Shown: positions 43,161-52,763, numbered from the stretch's first letter. The stretch: DNA of 63,387 nucleotides from Lachnospiraceae bacterium (GCA_017526985.1 JAFXQR010000143.1:1-63387), one strand, 5' to 3'. Numbers and translations are program-made. The notes: generated by a model not told the origin, from the sequence alone.

Positions 43161-43442
43161 TCATTCTGAATACCGTACTTCATCCTGCAACTGCTTCTTC
43201 AGCTTCTTACTCTGCCCGTATAAAGCGAAGGAGATACAGATCGCCACAAACGCGATGATCAGACAAGGATACAGAACCGGTCGCAACAATGGCGCGTATT
43301 CTTCCAGAAGATAGATCTCATCCACATAAGTAAGTTTTGCGGAATAACCAATCCAATATGCGGTCGAAATCACAGCCGTGATCCACATACAAATACGCGC
43401 AATAAACAGTATCTTTATCTTTATCTTTGTTTCTGTTTTCAT
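43161..43442 (-). CDS. Two-helix membrane protein
   Basis: 93 aa. Hydrophobic segments at about 11-32 and 56-74, with a short external loop (AKLTYVDEIYLLEEYAP) and a basic C-terminus. The ATG at 43442 has GAGG 9 nt upstream. Unknown function; 20 bp ahead of the HAD gene. Confidence 0.55.
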   Translation of the reverse strand: MKTETKIKIKILFIARICMWITAVISTAYWIGYSAKLTYVDEIYLLEEYAPLLRPVLYPCLIIAFVAICISFALYGQSKKLKKQLQDEVRYSE

Positions 43443-43483
43443 AATCATCTACCTCATATAACTCAAGCGACATTCATACTGCA

Positions 43484-44320
43484 TTATTTTATCACAGAAC
43501 CGTCCTTTTCGGGTAATTTTATTCCGTAACAGATTGCCTTTTCCGGACATACGCCGATACACTCTCCGCACTGGATACATTCCCGGTCGCACACTTTTTT
43601 CACATCCATTTTGCAATTGTGCGCGCAGGCATTACAACCGTTGCATTTCTTATGATCCACCCGGATCCCGAAAAAAGAAACAGGGTTGAACAACGAATAA
43701 AATGCGCCCAAAGGACATAGAAAGCGACAAAATGCCCTGTGACAAAATACACACAGAAGGAGCACTGCCAATAATACAGCGCATTTCCAGGAAAACAGAA
43801 ATCCTGTCATCTTTCGGAGAGATTCGTTTGCCAACAGCAATGGGATACCGCCTTCCAGCGTTCCTGCCGGGCAGATGTATTTACAAAAACCCGGATATTT
43901 AAGAGCGATCGGGATCAACACTACAAAGACAAGAAGGATGATATATTTCAGATAGGTAAGCGCAGCTGTCACCCGATTCTTTTTTATCTTTTTCACCGGG
44001 ATCTTGTCCAGCAGATCCTGCAGCAATCCAAAGGGGCACAAGAAACCGCAGACAAGCCGTCCCAGCAGAATGCCAAACAATAACAGCAGTCCTAACACAT
44101 ACATCGGAAAGCGAAACGGCGACGAAAGCAGGCCGGACTGGAGACTCCCCAAAGGACAGGCGCCGACCGCTCCCGGACATGAATAGCAATTCAGCCCCGG
44201 AACACACACACCTTTACTCTCCCCTTTATAGATATGTCCTGTAGCAAACCCTTTGAAATTGCAATTGTACAACACCGCTGCAAGCAACTGGATCAAGCGG
44301 CGCCGGAATCCTTTTTTCAT
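43484..44320 (-). CDS. Membrane 4Fe-4S protein (NapH/CcoG-like)
   Basis: 278 aa. Cys-rich loops CVPGLNCYSCPGAVGACPLG (external) and three FLCPFG/YICPAG/FLCPLG motifs sit between five or six membrane helices. Residues 230-265 carry two 4Fe-4S clusters (CNGCNACAHNC and CIQCGECIGVC). Such proteins pass electrons across the membrane. It starts with a 1-nt overlap with the CXXC peptide gene and ends the aldo/keto reductase-TlpA operon, suggesting that this group forms a cross-membrane redox path. Confidence 0.88.
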   Translation of the reverse strand: MKKGFRRRLIQLLAAVLYNCNFKGFATGHIYKGESKGVCVPGLNCYSCPGAVGACPLGSLQSGLLSSPFRFPMYVLGLLLLFGILLGRLVCGFLCPFGLLQDLLDKIPVKKIKKNRVTAALTYLKYIILLVFVVLIPIALKYPGFCKYICPAGTLEGGIPLLLANESLRKMTGFLFSWKCAVLLAVLLLCVFCHRAFCRFLCPLGAFYSLFNPVSFFGIRVDHKKCNGCNACAHNCKMDVKKVCDRECIQCGECIGVCPEKAICYGIKLPEKDGSVIK

Positions 44321-44457
44321 CAACCTATCCCTATACATTCATAGCAGATCATTGCCGCTTTGTTCTTCACATCCCGAAAACCGCCACCGGCAATTCCCGC
44401 CAGGATCAACGCTATGGACAATATCACTATCACCACTTTGACGATCAGCTTTTTCAT
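44320..44457 (-). CDS. CD1871A-type CXXC peptide
   Basis: 45 aa, too short for usual gene finders. A membrane helix at 5-26 is followed by NKAAMICYECIGIG at the C-terminus, the CxxC signature of the small family annotated CD1871A in Clostridioides. RBS GGAG is 8 nt upstream. It lies 5 bp after tlpA and overlaps the Fe-S protein gene, so it is a fixed part of this operon. The CxxC could bind a cluster or exchange disulfides. Confidence 0.8.
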   Translation of the reverse strand: MKKLIVKVVIVILSIALILAGIAGGGFRDVKNKAAMICYECIGIG

Positions 44458-44462
44458 CACTT

Positions 44463-45155
44463 TTACTCCAGACATTCCGCGATCGCTGCACTGTATTCCT
44501 TATACATCACATCCGCACCCTGGGCACCGACAAAGATCGCATGGATGATACCGTGATCGATCACCAGCGTATACGGGATCCCATCCGTCGGATAGTACGA
44601 TCCCACCGTATAATCCTCATCATAACCAATGGTATAGGTATATCCGTTCTTCTCTATAAACGCATCCACATCAGCTTTTCTCTCTGCGCAGTCCACGCCG
44701 ATGACCACTGCGTTACCGTCTGCATTCAGCTTTTCAAATGCCGGCATTTCGCCCACACATGGCGGACACCATGTTGCCCAGAAATTCAGGATCACCACTT
44801 CGTCATCATGATCGGAAAGCTGAAAAGTACCACCATCTTTAGTAGTCACATAAAAATCCGGTGCCACATCTCCTTCACTCAGCTCTTTTACAACACCGGT
44901 ACGCTCATTTGCATTTGGCCGGTTCGCGAATCGGTTTTCATTTGATTCCGATACCTCTGTCGGTTCCGGTGTTTCCTGCACCGCTTCCGTTTCTTCCGTA
45001 GCAGTATCCTTTGCCTCTTCTGTCGTTTCTGTATCTTTCTGTGTTACCTCCGCCTGATCCTTTACACTTCCGCGTCCCGAATCATCCGCATCTTCCCCAC
45101 AGGCAGTCAACACTCCGATCATCATAGGTACCAATAACAACATTCTCTTTTTCAT
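44463..45155 (-). CDS. TlpA-like thiol-disulfide lipoprotein
   Basis: 230 aa. Lipobox GVLTAC (Cys19), a Glu/Thr-rich linker to about 85, then a thioredoxin fold with LNFWATWCPPC (active site 129-133) and the cis-Pro segment GIPYTLVID. It works outside the membrane, reducing or oxidising thiols. Downstream neighbours are a CxxC peptide and a membrane Fe-S protein that could provide its electrons. Confidence 0.92.
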   Translation of the reverse strand: MKKRMLLLVPMMIGVLTACGEDADDSGRGSVKDQAEVTQKDTETTEEAKDTATEETEAVQETPEPTEVSESNENRFANRPNANERTGVVKELSEGDVAPDFYVTTKDGGTFQLSDHDDEVVILNFWATWCPPCVGEMPAFEKLNADGNAVVIGVDCAERKADVDAFIEKNGYTYTIGYDEDYTVGSYYPTDGIPYTLVIDHGIIHAIFVGAQGADVMYKEYSAAIAECLE

Positions 45156-45174
45156 AATTTCCTCCGCAAATCTT

Positions 45175-46212
45175 TCAGGATACCTGCCTTCTTCCGGCCA
45201 GCACCTCTTTATAATCTTCCAGATTTTTCTTTAGCAGTTCCGGAATATCGAGTCCATACGGACATTTCGGCAAGCACGCGCCACATTCCACACAGTTCTC
45301 GATCTTTGCCATCTCCTCCTGCCAATACTCATTCAGCCACGCCTGGCTGGACGCACGCCGGAGCAACAGGCTCATACGGTTGCATTGATTGATCTGTATC
45401 CCTACCGTACAGGGAGCGCAGTAACCGCAGCCTCTGCAGAATTCGCCTTTCAGTTCCGCCCGTTCCTGATCGATAAATGCCGTCATCTCCGCATCCATCA
45501 CAGGTGTCACATCCATATAGGACAGCCACTCATCCAGTTCGCTCTCCCGCTGAATCCCCCAGGTGGGCACCGCACCGTCAAACTGATCGATGAATGCCAT
45601 CGCCGCCTTTGAATTACGGATCAGCCCGCCGGCCAAACCTTTCATACAGATCAGGCCCACATTCTTTTCCTGACACAGGCGGATCAGCTCGATCTCTTTT
45701 TCATCCGCCAGATAACTGATGGGATACTGAAGAGTATCATACAGACCGGATTCCACGATCTCTCTCGCCACGCCCAGTTTGTGTGCTGTGCCGCTGATAT
45801 GTCGGATCTTGCCCTGCCGTTTCGCTTCCAGCATACAATCATACATACCGTTTTCTTCGCCCGGTTTCCAGCATGTTCCCATCATATGAAACTGATAGAT
45901 GTCGATATAGTCGGTTTTCAATTCCGTAAGAGACCGATCCAGATCTTTCCAAAAATCCTCCGGTGTCTTGGATGCCGTCTTTGTCGCGATCACGATATCC
46001 TCACGCTTCAGCCAGCCATCCCCAAAAGCCGCGCCTACCTTTGTTTCACTATTACTATAAGCCCTGGCAGTATCAAAGAACCGCATCCCGCCTTCGTATG
46101 CTTTTCGCAAAAGATGTACTGCATCTTCCTGCGAGATCCGCTGGATCGGCAATGCACCAAATCCGTTCTGCGGAACCATAATCCCCGTTTTCCCAAGTGT
46201 GATCTGCTTCAT
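45175..46212 (-). CDS. Aldo/keto reductase with C-terminal Fe-S domain
   Basis: 345 aa from the ATG behind AAGGAG. The AKR barrel has FDTARAYSNSE (catalytic Asp-Tyr) and later catalytic Lys/His positions (ATKTAS, YQFHMMGT). Residues 255-330 carry CRGCGYCAPCTVG and CVECGACLPKCPYGLDIP, two cluster-binding sites of the COG1453 type. It heads the operon with TlpA, the CxxC peptide and the membrane Fe-S protein. Confidence 0.9.
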   Translation of the reverse strand: MKQITLGKTGIMVPQNGFGALPIQRISQEDAVHLLRKAYEGGMRFFDTARAYSNSETKVGAAFGDGWLKREDIVIATKTASKTPEDFWKDLDRSLTELKTDYIDIYQFHMMGTCWKPGEENGMYDCMLEAKRQGKIRHISGTAHKLGVAREIVESGLYDTLQYPISYLADEKEIELIRLCQEKNVGLICMKGLAGGLIRNSKAAMAFIDQFDGAVPTWGIQRESELDEWLSYMDVTPVMDAEMTAFIDQERAELKGEFCRGCGYCAPCTVGIQINQCNRMSLLLRRASSQAWLNEYWQEEMAKIENCVECGACLPKCPYGLDIPELLKKNLEDYKEVLAGRRQVS

Positions 46213-46333
46213 AGGCTTTTTCTCCTTCGTGTATCCATTCGCCGCGTTCTTACCGGACATGGCCTGTTTATTTTTGCAATATTTTGCACTTAATCACTAT
46301 TTTTATGTTTCAATATTCCATATATTGCTCTTT

Positions 46334-46362
46334 AAAATATACTATCTTTATAATCTTGTCAA
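46334..46362 (-). promoter_or_regulatory. Promoter of the redox operon
   Basis: Minus strand -35 TTGACA, 17-bp spacer, -10 TATTTT. Confidence 0.65.
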
Positions 46363-46388
46363 TTCAACCCTAACCTGCTAAATCAGCC

Positions 46389-47159
46389 TCAGGAAAGAAA
46401 ACACACCGGGATCTCTTTGACACCTCTGGCCCTGCATAGGACTGATGATGGTCCCCGATAGGAAAGCGGCGCCCCCTCAGTATCCGTGACCATACAGCCT
46501 GCCTCCTGTGCGATCAGTGCTGCCGCAGCATAGTCCCATAACTGGATCTTCAATTCGAAATACAAACTGCATCGCCCCATTGCAACACAGCACATATCCC
46601 ATGCCGCTGTTCCGGATCTTCGCAGATCTACACACAAGGGAAGCAGTTTCTTTGCAATATCAAAAGTTTTTTCCTGTAATTCTATATAATACGGCGCCGT
46701 TCCGAATACCGTAAGCGAATCTTTTAACGGCGCCTCTGATGACATGATCCGCTCACCATTCAAATACGCACCTTGACCGCTGACTGCGGAAAACATCATT
46801 TCATCATAAGGGTTGTAGACCACAGCCATATACGGCTTTCCGTCCTTCAGCAGCCCGATGGAGACCACTGAGGGCCGATACTCGTAAATAAAATTGGATG
46901 TACCGTCGATCGGATCGATCACAAAACAGTATCCGCTGCTCATCTTGGAAGAAAATACATCCTGTCCGTCCTCTTCGCCCAAAAACTCTGCTTCGGGAAG
47001 TATATCTTTCAGCTTACCGATCAAAAATGCCTGTATCTTTTCATCCGTCTCCGTACAGAAATTTGCATGTCCTGCCTTTTCCATGATCTTCGGTCGTTTC
47101 GCCGAAAGCATGATCTCTCCGGCTTCTTTTGCGATCTCTATGATCTGATCTTTTACCAT
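46389..47159 (-). CDS. Inositol monophosphatase family protein
   Basis: 256 aa from the ATG behind GAGG. LGEEDGQD and VIDPIDGTSNFIYEYRP are the metal and phosphate sites, and WDYAAAALIAQEAGCMVTD is the C-terminal signature. IMPase-fold enzymes hydrolyse inositol phosphates, fructose bisphosphate or PAP; the substrate here is open. Confidence 0.9.
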   Translation of the reverse strand: MVKDQIIEIAKEAGEIMLSAKRPKIMEKAGHANFCTETDEKIQAFLIGKLKDILPEAEFLGEEDGQDVFSSKMSSGYCFVIDPIDGTSNFIYEYRPSVVSIGLLKDGKPYMAVVYNPYDEMMFSAVSGQGAYLNGERIMSSEAPLKDSLTVFGTAPYYIELQEKTFDIAKKLLPLCVDLRRSGTAAWDMCCVAMGRCSLYFELKIQLWDYAAAALIAQEAGCMVTDTEGAPLSYRGPSSVLCRARGVKEIPVCFLS

Positions 47160-47245
47160 TTTTTTGCACCTCACAATTCTATAATTATCTCGTAACTATG
47201 CAGATCCTCTGACTACGATACATCTTTTCGTCTCTGTCGGATTTT

Positions 47246-47545
47246 CTAATATTCAATTTTCACCTCATCCAGCCCATATATTCTTTTAAACCGCATCTCA
47301 TCCTCCGATGAGCGGATCAGCATCACCTCAGTAAAATGTCCGTCTTTCTTATTCTTAAAACCGGCCAGTTTCTCTCCGGTACAGATAGAACTGCGGATCA
47401 CGGCATACTGCAGCTCCGGATCAAACGGGATCTCTTCTTTCAGACTTTGACCGTTCTGTGAATTATTTCGGTGTTTCTTAACTGATAATACGACCAATAT
47501 CAGCAATAGCGCTATTCCGATCAACGGTATAATTATCCAACTCAT
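47246..47545 (-). CDS. Small single-pass membrane protein
   Basis: 99 aa, RBS AGGAGG. One N-terminal helix (3-21) followed by a cytosolic domain with two short beta segments (YAVIRSSICTGEKLAGF, FTEVMLIRSSEDEMRFKRIYG). No family recognised. Confidence 0.55.
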   Translation of the reverse strand: MSWIIIPLIGIALLLILVVLSVKKHRNNSQNGQSLKEEIPFDPELQYAVIRSSICTGEKLAGFKNKKDGHFTEVMLIRSSEDEMRFKRIYGLDEVKIEY

Positions 47546-47616
47546 ACGCGGCCGCCTCCTATCCTTCTATCATAGTTTCTTCACTTTTTCTCCACCCTCT
47601 TAGCAGGTATTTCCGA

Positions 47617-48468
47617 TCATTCTGAATAATTCTCTGTAATAAACATTCCGGTCAGTCGGGGAACTGCAAAGCGGGTGACAAACAGATCACACTTACATAA
47701 AAACTCGTAGTACACTTTTCGTTTTATTCCCGACATGGTCTCATAGTTTCCCTGACCTTTTGCCAGAATGATATCCGCTTCATCAACTGCCTGTCTTGAT
47801 GTCTCCGGCAGCATATCATAGATCAGCCCCGCTACCGCTTCCCCGTTGGTCAGGATCTCAGCCTCACGATCAAGTCCGCAATATTCGGCATCCTCGATCG
47901 TTGCATCGTTCAATACTTCTTTTCCGCGCACCATGGCTTGTATCTTAAGATCCGGAAACCGTTTCTTTAACTGCTCAACCATCATCCGGTCAAGTACGAT
48001 CTCGCCGCAGTTATCGCACACCAGCAAAAATGTTTTGGCTTTTGCGCAATCTTCCAGAAACATTTCGTATGTCTTCCGATCATCTTCCCGCATCTGCGTG
48101 TCCTGAAAAAGAGAGAGCAGTTCCTCGGGATCCACATGATTCATCGCACCAAAGTCGATATAATTTCCGATCCGCGCCATCACCATCGATTTTGCCAGCG
48201 GATCCTCTGCCTGCTCGATCTCTTCCCTCAGCTGATCTTCCATGCTCAGCACCAGATCATTATACTGTTTCTTGATCTCTTTATAATCAGCTCCTTTTCC
48301 GAAATACCGCTCATGTACCTGATTAAAGAGATACACCATATAGGGACTGGTATCGCTTTCCCGTCTGTTTTCCAGCAAAGTCCGGACCTCTGCGAGATAT
48401 TCCGCGTTATCTGTTTTTTCTTTTTGTCTGTCGTACAGACATTTCGCACAACTCTCTGAAATACGCAT
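47617..48468 (-). CDS. DUF89 damage-control phosphatase-like protein
   Basis: 283 aa. CAKCLYDRQ at the N-terminus, LLVCDNCGEIVLDR near 150-163 with the metal-binding Asp-Asn, and DIILAKGQGNYET near 232-244 define DUF89/ARMT1-like metal-dependent phosphatases. They clear damaged or excess phosphometabolites. Located 12 bp downstream of a GNAT gene, likely co-transcribed. Confidence 0.85.
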   Translation of the reverse strand: MRISESCAKCLYDRQKEKTDNAEYLAEVRTLLENRRESDTSPYMVYLFNQVHERYFGKGADYKEIKKQYNDLVLSMEDQLREEIEQAEDPLAKSMVMARIGNYIDFGAMNHVDPEELLSLFQDTQMREDDRKTYEMFLEDCAKAKTFLLVCDNCGEIVLDRMMVEQLKKRFPDLKIQAMVRGKEVLNDATIEDAEYCGLDREAEILTNGEAVAGLIYDMLPETSRQAVDEADIILAKGQGNYETMSGIKRKVYYEFLCKCDLFVTRFAVPRLTGMFITENYSE

Positions 48469-48480
48469 GATATCTTTACC

Positions 48481-49371
48481 TCACAGTTCCTTAGACATAT
48501 ATCCGCAGGTAAACGGGAAGAAATCATACTTTTCCGTTCCCGTATGTGTAAATCCAAGTTCCTCATACCACTTTCGGAGCACCTGGTTCTCTTCCACAAT
48601 ACCGAGTCTCATTATTGTGCAGCCCATCTCGCTTGCACGCGATACGGCATCCAGTACCAGGATCTCTCCGATCTTCTGATGGCGATACGCAGGAAGGACA
48701 CTGAGATTATTCAGTTCCCATTCCTGTTCGTTCTGACAGGCCAAGGAATAGTATCCCACCAGCTGACCATCCGCAAAATAACCGAACATCGGTCGCTTCT
48801 CTCCAAGCAAGTGCCATTTGATCCTGTTTTCATCCGTAGCAAATGCGGTAAAGCGGGGCGCATTCTCCTGTGTAAAACCAAACTCTTTTGCCACCGTACC
48901 GAAACTCTCCCGGATCACAGACACACACTGTGGTATATCTTCTTCCGTTATCATACGGATCGGCCATACCAGTTCTTTTGTACGGATCTTTATATCTTCC
49001 TTCTGCTCTTTTACCGCGATCTGATATTCGTCATCATAGATGAGCGTTCCCGGAATCTCATCGCACTCGGAAAGATATAATTTCTTACCGTATTTATCCA
49101 TCATCCTCCGATAAAAAACCATTTCCCGGAAGAGCCGGTTTGCCTTGTCGTTATCTTTATACCAGGTGATCGCTTTGTCCGGATTCCCCTGCTCATAGTA
49201 CGGCGGTACCGGTAATACTCTTTCAAAATACGCTCTTTTTTTCCAATACTCTTTTTCTTCCTGTTCCGTCAGTAATTTTTCATCGACCAGTTTCCCAACT
49301 GCCGTAAACAGTCCTCTTGGCTGCTTGGTCAGCCAGGCAATATCTTCTGTATGGATCCTGAAATACTTCAT
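48481..49371 (-). CDS. Two-domain GNAT acetyltransferase
   Basis: 296 aa from the ATG behind AAGGAG; a longer ORF upstream overlaps the methyltransferase gene and is rejected. Residues 1-140 form a helical domain with an HTEDIAWLTKQPRGLF start. Residues 145-296 are a GNAT domain with ELNNLSVLPAYRHQKIGEILVLDAV and VLRKWYEELGFTHTG. Substrate unknown. Confidence 0.82.
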   Translation of the reverse strand: MKYFRIHTEDIAWLTKQPRGLFTAVGKLVDEKLLTEQEEKEYWKKRAYFERVLPVPPYYEQGNPDKAITWYKDNDKANRLFREMVFYRRMMDKYGKKLYLSECDEIPGTLIYDDEYQIAVKEQKEDIKIRTKELVWPIRMITEEDIPQCVSVIRESFGTVAKEFGFTQENAPRFTAFATDENRIKWHLLGEKRPMFGYFADGQLVGYYSLACQNEQEWELNNLSVLPAYRHQKIGEILVLDAVSRASEMGCTIMRLGIVEENQVLRKWYEELGFTHTGTEKYDFFPFTCGYMSKEL

Positions 49372-49387
49372 TACGATTCTCCTTATC

Positions 49388-50140
49388 TCACAAACTTCCA
49401 ATGTATGCAACAGAATGATTTCCAATAGTAACCATTCTCTGATCGGAGTATTTGTTAAATATATCATCCAGCGAAGTTTTGTAGTGATCGTATTCCTTAT
49501 CATTTTCTTTTATGGAATAGGATCCGGAAAGACATCTGGCAATATATGTTTCATAATCCAATCGCAATGGTTGATCAAACTGTACATATTCGTATTGTCC
49601 ACGGAAGAAATCCTTTATTCTCGGATCATCTTTCGTAATACCGCCGCTGAATCCGTGAAAATCCGGACAATATAACGCGAATGCGCTGAACAATTCCCGG
49701 TTTATCGGATCCTCGATATCCCGTACATTCCAGATCAGAAATACTTTCCCGTTATCCCGAAGGATCCGCGTGCACTCCCGCCGAAACTTTTCCGCATCAA
49801 ACCAATGGAACGCCTGCGCCGTTGTTATGAAATCGACCGAATGATCACTCAGGGTTGTATTCTCTGCATCGCCTTGTACAGAATGAAATCCATTGCAGAT
49901 GTTCAATTCTTTTTCTGCCGTTTGCCGCATATCATCATTCGGCTCAACACAGTACACCACACTGCCCCGTTCCAATAAATGCTTGGCAAACTTTCCGGTT
50001 CCCGATCCGATGTCAGCGATCACAGATGTATCAGTCACACCATATTCATTGTAAAAACAATCAATCAACTCTTTTGCATACCCCGGTCTTCCCTTCGTAT
50101 AATCTGCTGCCCGTCCGCTGAAATTTTCTTTTACATTCAT
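49388..50140 (-). CDS. Class I SAM methyltransferase
   Basis: 250 aa. ADYTKGRPGY, motif I IADIGSGTGKFAKHLL, and TTAQAFHWFDAEKFRRECTRIL match the small-molecule methyltransferase family that includes trans-aconitate-like enzymes. Its start is 1 bp after the stop of the GNAT gene upstream. Confidence 0.85.
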   Translation of the reverse strand: MNVKENFSGRAADYTKGRPGYAKELIDCFYNEYGVTDTSVIADIGSGTGKFAKHLLERGSVVYCVEPNDDMRQTAEKELNICNGFHSVQGDAENTTLSDHSVDFITTAQAFHWFDAEKFRRECTRILRDNGKVFLIWNVRDIEDPINRELFSAFALYCPDFHGFSGGITKDDPRIKDFFRGQYEYVQFDQPLRLDYETYIARCLSGSYSIKENDKEYDHYKTSLDDIFNKYSDQRMVTIGNHSVAYIGSL

Positions 50141-50141
50141 C

Positions 50142-50636
50142 TTAGGTCACCCTCACCTCTTTACCTTCTATCTGTAGAATTGATGTCGTTAAACATACAT
50201 TCAGGTTCTGTCTTTGTTTTTTTCGTATCATACATACGGACTCACATTCTTCAAAGCCATATTTCCTATACAGATCCATTGCATCTTGGGTTTTTAACAT
50301 GCCCTTCAGCCCATTCCATTTTGCTTCTTCCAAAATGATCCAATCCAGCATTGTTTTTCCAATGCCTCGTCCGCGGTATTCTTCATCCACAAAAACATCG
50401 CACAGATAGTAGAATGTGGCATAGTCCGTTACCACTCTCGCATAGCCAACCACTTTATCTGTGCCATTTTCAAACACCGCAAAGTTTTGCGAGTTTTCAA
50501 TCGCCTTCCCCATCACTTTTTCATCTCTGCCGTCCATCCAATACGCGTTTTGCAACAGTCTGAAAATATCATGGCTTCGTTCACGGATTGTTGCTTTCGC
50601 ATCTGTAATCCAATAATCCCCAAACCCGAATGTCAT
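50142..50636 (-). CDS. GNAT-family N-acetyltransferase
   Basis: 164 aa. YLCDVFVDEEYRGRGIGKTMLDWII is motif A, and DAMDLYRKYGFEECES motif B. The N-terminal part with SHDIFRLLQNAYWMDGRDEKVM is typical of the GNATs that begin with a two-helix substrate lid. RBS GAGGGAG. Confidence 0.88.
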   Translation of the reverse strand: MTFGFGDYWITDAKATIRERSHDIFRLLQNAYWMDGRDEKVMGKAIENSQNFAVFENGTDKVVGYARVVTDYATFYYLCDVFVDEEYRGRGIGKTMLDWIILEEAKWNGLKGMLKTQDAMDLYRKYGFEECESVCMIRKKQRQNLNVCLTTSILQIEGKEVRVT

Positions 50637-50689
50637 ACAATTTCTCCCTCATAATCTTCATATGATCATCTGTTTTCGCTTCCATCCAT

Positions 50690-51481
50690 TCAACCGTACT
50701 TTTCCATAAAATCATTGATCACATTCCGGAATCCGACATCGATATACCTGCTTCCGTCCATCATGATCTTCTCCGGAATCTCCCGATAATAAGCTTCCGC
50801 GATCCCGCCCGTCATACAAGCGATCGTATCACTGTCTCCGCCGATCGATATCGCCTTACGAATGGCAGTTTCGTAGGATGAAGATTCAAAGAATGCTTCC
50901 AGAGCAAGCGGCGCGGTATAGGATGTCCTGCTGTTAAATACATAGGCATCCCGTATTTCATCCAATGGCTGAAATACATACTTAAACTTCCTTTCGATAA
51001 AGTTTCGAATCGCCTCCTTATCCTCCTGCTTGTTCGCAAGAAAAACTGCCGTAGCGATCGCTTTTGCGCCATTTCTCGCTTCTCTGTGATTATGCGTGTA
51101 GTAGCAGCTGTCATCCACCTCTTTCCATAAGCTCTGCAGATCCTTACACGCATATCCCAATGCTGTCACTCGCATCGCCGCGCCGTTTCCGTAACTTCTT
51201 TGTATGGAAAAACCATCTTCCCGTGCCCATTCCGAAAACATCTGGCCGTATCCGGCATTCGGATATCTCCGGTAGTATTGGCGATACCACATCGCATAGG
51301 CTTTCCTGTTATTGCAAAGCGCTTTATCATCATGTACGAGTTTATCCGCGATCGCAATGGTCATAACCGAGTCATCGGTGAAATGACTTTCCCGCGGAAA
51401 CAAAATAAAATCTTCGCTCTTTTCATTATGCAGTTCTCTGACGGAGCCGATAATATCTCCTAATATTGCACCGTAGATCAT
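50690..51481 (-). CDS. ADP-ribosylglycohydrolase family protein
   Basis: 263 aa. GAILGDIIGS, FTDDSVMTIAIAD and IGGDSDTIACMTGGIAEAYY hold the Asp residues that bind the two metal ions in DraG/ARH-type hydrolases. They remove ADP-ribose from proteins or small molecules. No ADP-ribosyltransferase is adjacent, though the ORF at 60806 is a distant candidate. Confidence 0.9.
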   Translation of the reverse strand: MIYGAILGDIIGSVRELHNEKSEDFILFPRESHFTDDSVMTIAIADKLVHDDKALCNNRKAYAMWYRQYYRRYPNAGYGQMFSEWAREDGFSIQRSYGNGAAMRVTALGYACKDLQSLWKEVDDSCYYTHNHREARNGAKAIATAVFLANKQEDKEAIRNFIERKFKYVFQPLDEIRDAYVFNSRTSYTAPLALEAFFESSSYETAIRKAISIGGDSDTIACMTGGIAEAYYREIPEKIMMDGSRYIDVGFRNVINDFMEKYG

Positions 51482-51523
51482 TTTTACTCCTTCGTATTAT
51501 TCTCTTCTATCCTTTTATACCCA

Positions 51524-52060
51524 TCATTTACTGCAAACTATCGCCTGCCCGTTTTTGTAATGCATCGCATTTTTCTCTATCGTAAAACCTGCTCTCTTCA
51601 TCTCTTTTATCAGCGTATGCATATAGAAGCCATGGGTTACAATAGCACAATCCTCATTCTCGATACATAGATGTTTTACGAATTGTTTTGCCCTTTTATG
51701 TGTCTGATATCGGCCTTCCGGCTGTCGTTTGCTATTCACAAACCACTGCAGTCTGCCGGTCGTATTCCAGAACCATAATGGTAATTTCTTTGTGGTATCG
51801 AATGCTGACCGCAGCGGCACCTCATGGATCAGCTTTGACTCCATGAATTCTTTCTCTCCGAATATTTCTTTCGCAGTTTCCCGGCTTCGGGATAATGTAC
51901 TCACGTAAATCTTCTGACATTTTGTTTCCGGAAAGCGGATGTTTTCCTTTCGGATCGGAGATGTATCGTATGCTTTACATTCTTTATCAAAGTCTCCCGA
52001 AGTACATGATCTGCTCCAGGAAAAATCCACTTTGCCATGTCTTATCACAAATACTTTCAA
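51524..52060 (-). CDS. Histidine phosphatase family protein
   Basis: 178 aa. The start is TTG at 52060 behind AGAGGA; upstream in-frame sequence overlaps another gene. KVFVIRHGKVDFSW carries the RHG motif and CAIVTHGFYMHTLIKEM the second His. STLSRSRETAKEIFGE is the phosphate-binding Arg region. Probably a phosphosugar or nucleotide phosphatase. Confidence 0.8.
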   Translation of the reverse strand: MKVFVIRHGKVDFSWSRSCTSGDFDKECKAYDTSPIRKENIRFPETKCQKIYVSTLSRSRETAKEIFGEKEFMESKLIHEVPLRSAFDTTKKLPLWFWNTTGRLQWFVNSKRQPEGRYQTHKRAKQFVKHLCIENEDCAIVTHGFYMHTLIKEMKRAGFTIEKNAMHYKNGQAIVCSK

Positions 52061-52082
52061 GTTATCCTCTCCTCTGAAATCC

Positions 52083-52763
52083 TCAGGGTAACCCGAACCG
52101 TCCTGCTGACTGATCACGGATCCATGGTACGGTTTCCTTAACAAACATCTCCACCTGCTCCGGTATAAGATACTGATACTCGCGATCCAGGTCACCGTGC
52201 TTGTCACTGCGGTAAAAACCGCAGATATACTTACGCCGGTTTTCAAACGCATCTTTAGCAAACATATCCATAAACACATTCTCAAAATCTACGGCATTTT
52301 CATAGACAGAAAATGCTCTGAAATCCGGATGATCCCGCAGATAGCGGAAATCCAGATCATACCAGTCACCCTTGGCCGTCCAGATCAGTTTATTTTTATC
52401 TTCCGCACATTCTTTGGAATATGATGCGATCAGAGAAACATAGATCGTCTTCGTCCAGCGGATATCCGTCAGCAGATGTACATAGTATCCCAAAAAGAAA
52501 GAATACTGTCTTCGATCATAAGTCCTGATCAATTCTTCGTTGAAGTATTCCTTACAGAACTGATCCACATCAAAGAATGTTTCATCTTCCGGTTTGGTTT
52601 TAAAATGAGATTCCTTCTTCCCCGGCCGATATACCGTCCAATCTTCATTGGGCACACCGCTGTCCGGTGCGATATTTCCCATAACGAAAGCTGTTTCATC
52701 AATGTTTTCCAACTTATCAAGAAATGCGTCTGCAATCCTCAAATGTACCATCCACGACGCCAT
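52083..52763 (-). CDS. Zinc-dependent phospholipase C-like protein
   Basis: 226 aa. MASWMVHLRIADAFLDKL at the N-terminus and FVMGNIAPDSGVPNEDW, SHF and FFLGYYVHLLTDI carry the His/Asp pattern of the PF00882 family. The role in Firmicutes is unknown. RBS GGGGGA sits within the GC-rich element just upstream. Confidence 0.75.
   Translation of the reverse strand: MASWMVHLRIADAFLDKLENIDETAFVMGNIAPDSGVPNEDWTVYRPGKKESHFKTKPEDETFFDVDQFCKEYFNEELIRTYDRRQYSFFLGYYVHLLTDIRWTKTIYVSLIASYSKECAEDKNKLIWTAKGDWYDLDFRYLRDHPDFRAFSVYENAVDFENVFMDMFAKDAFENRRKYICGFYRSDKHGDLDREYQYLIPEQVEMFVKETVPWIRDQSAGRFGLP

Noticed and set aside
52061..52285. 75-residue N-terminal extension of the histidine phosphatase
   Set aside because: It overlaps the 3' end of the phospholipase-like gene, and the TTG at 52060 has an RBS and begins right at the RHG domain.
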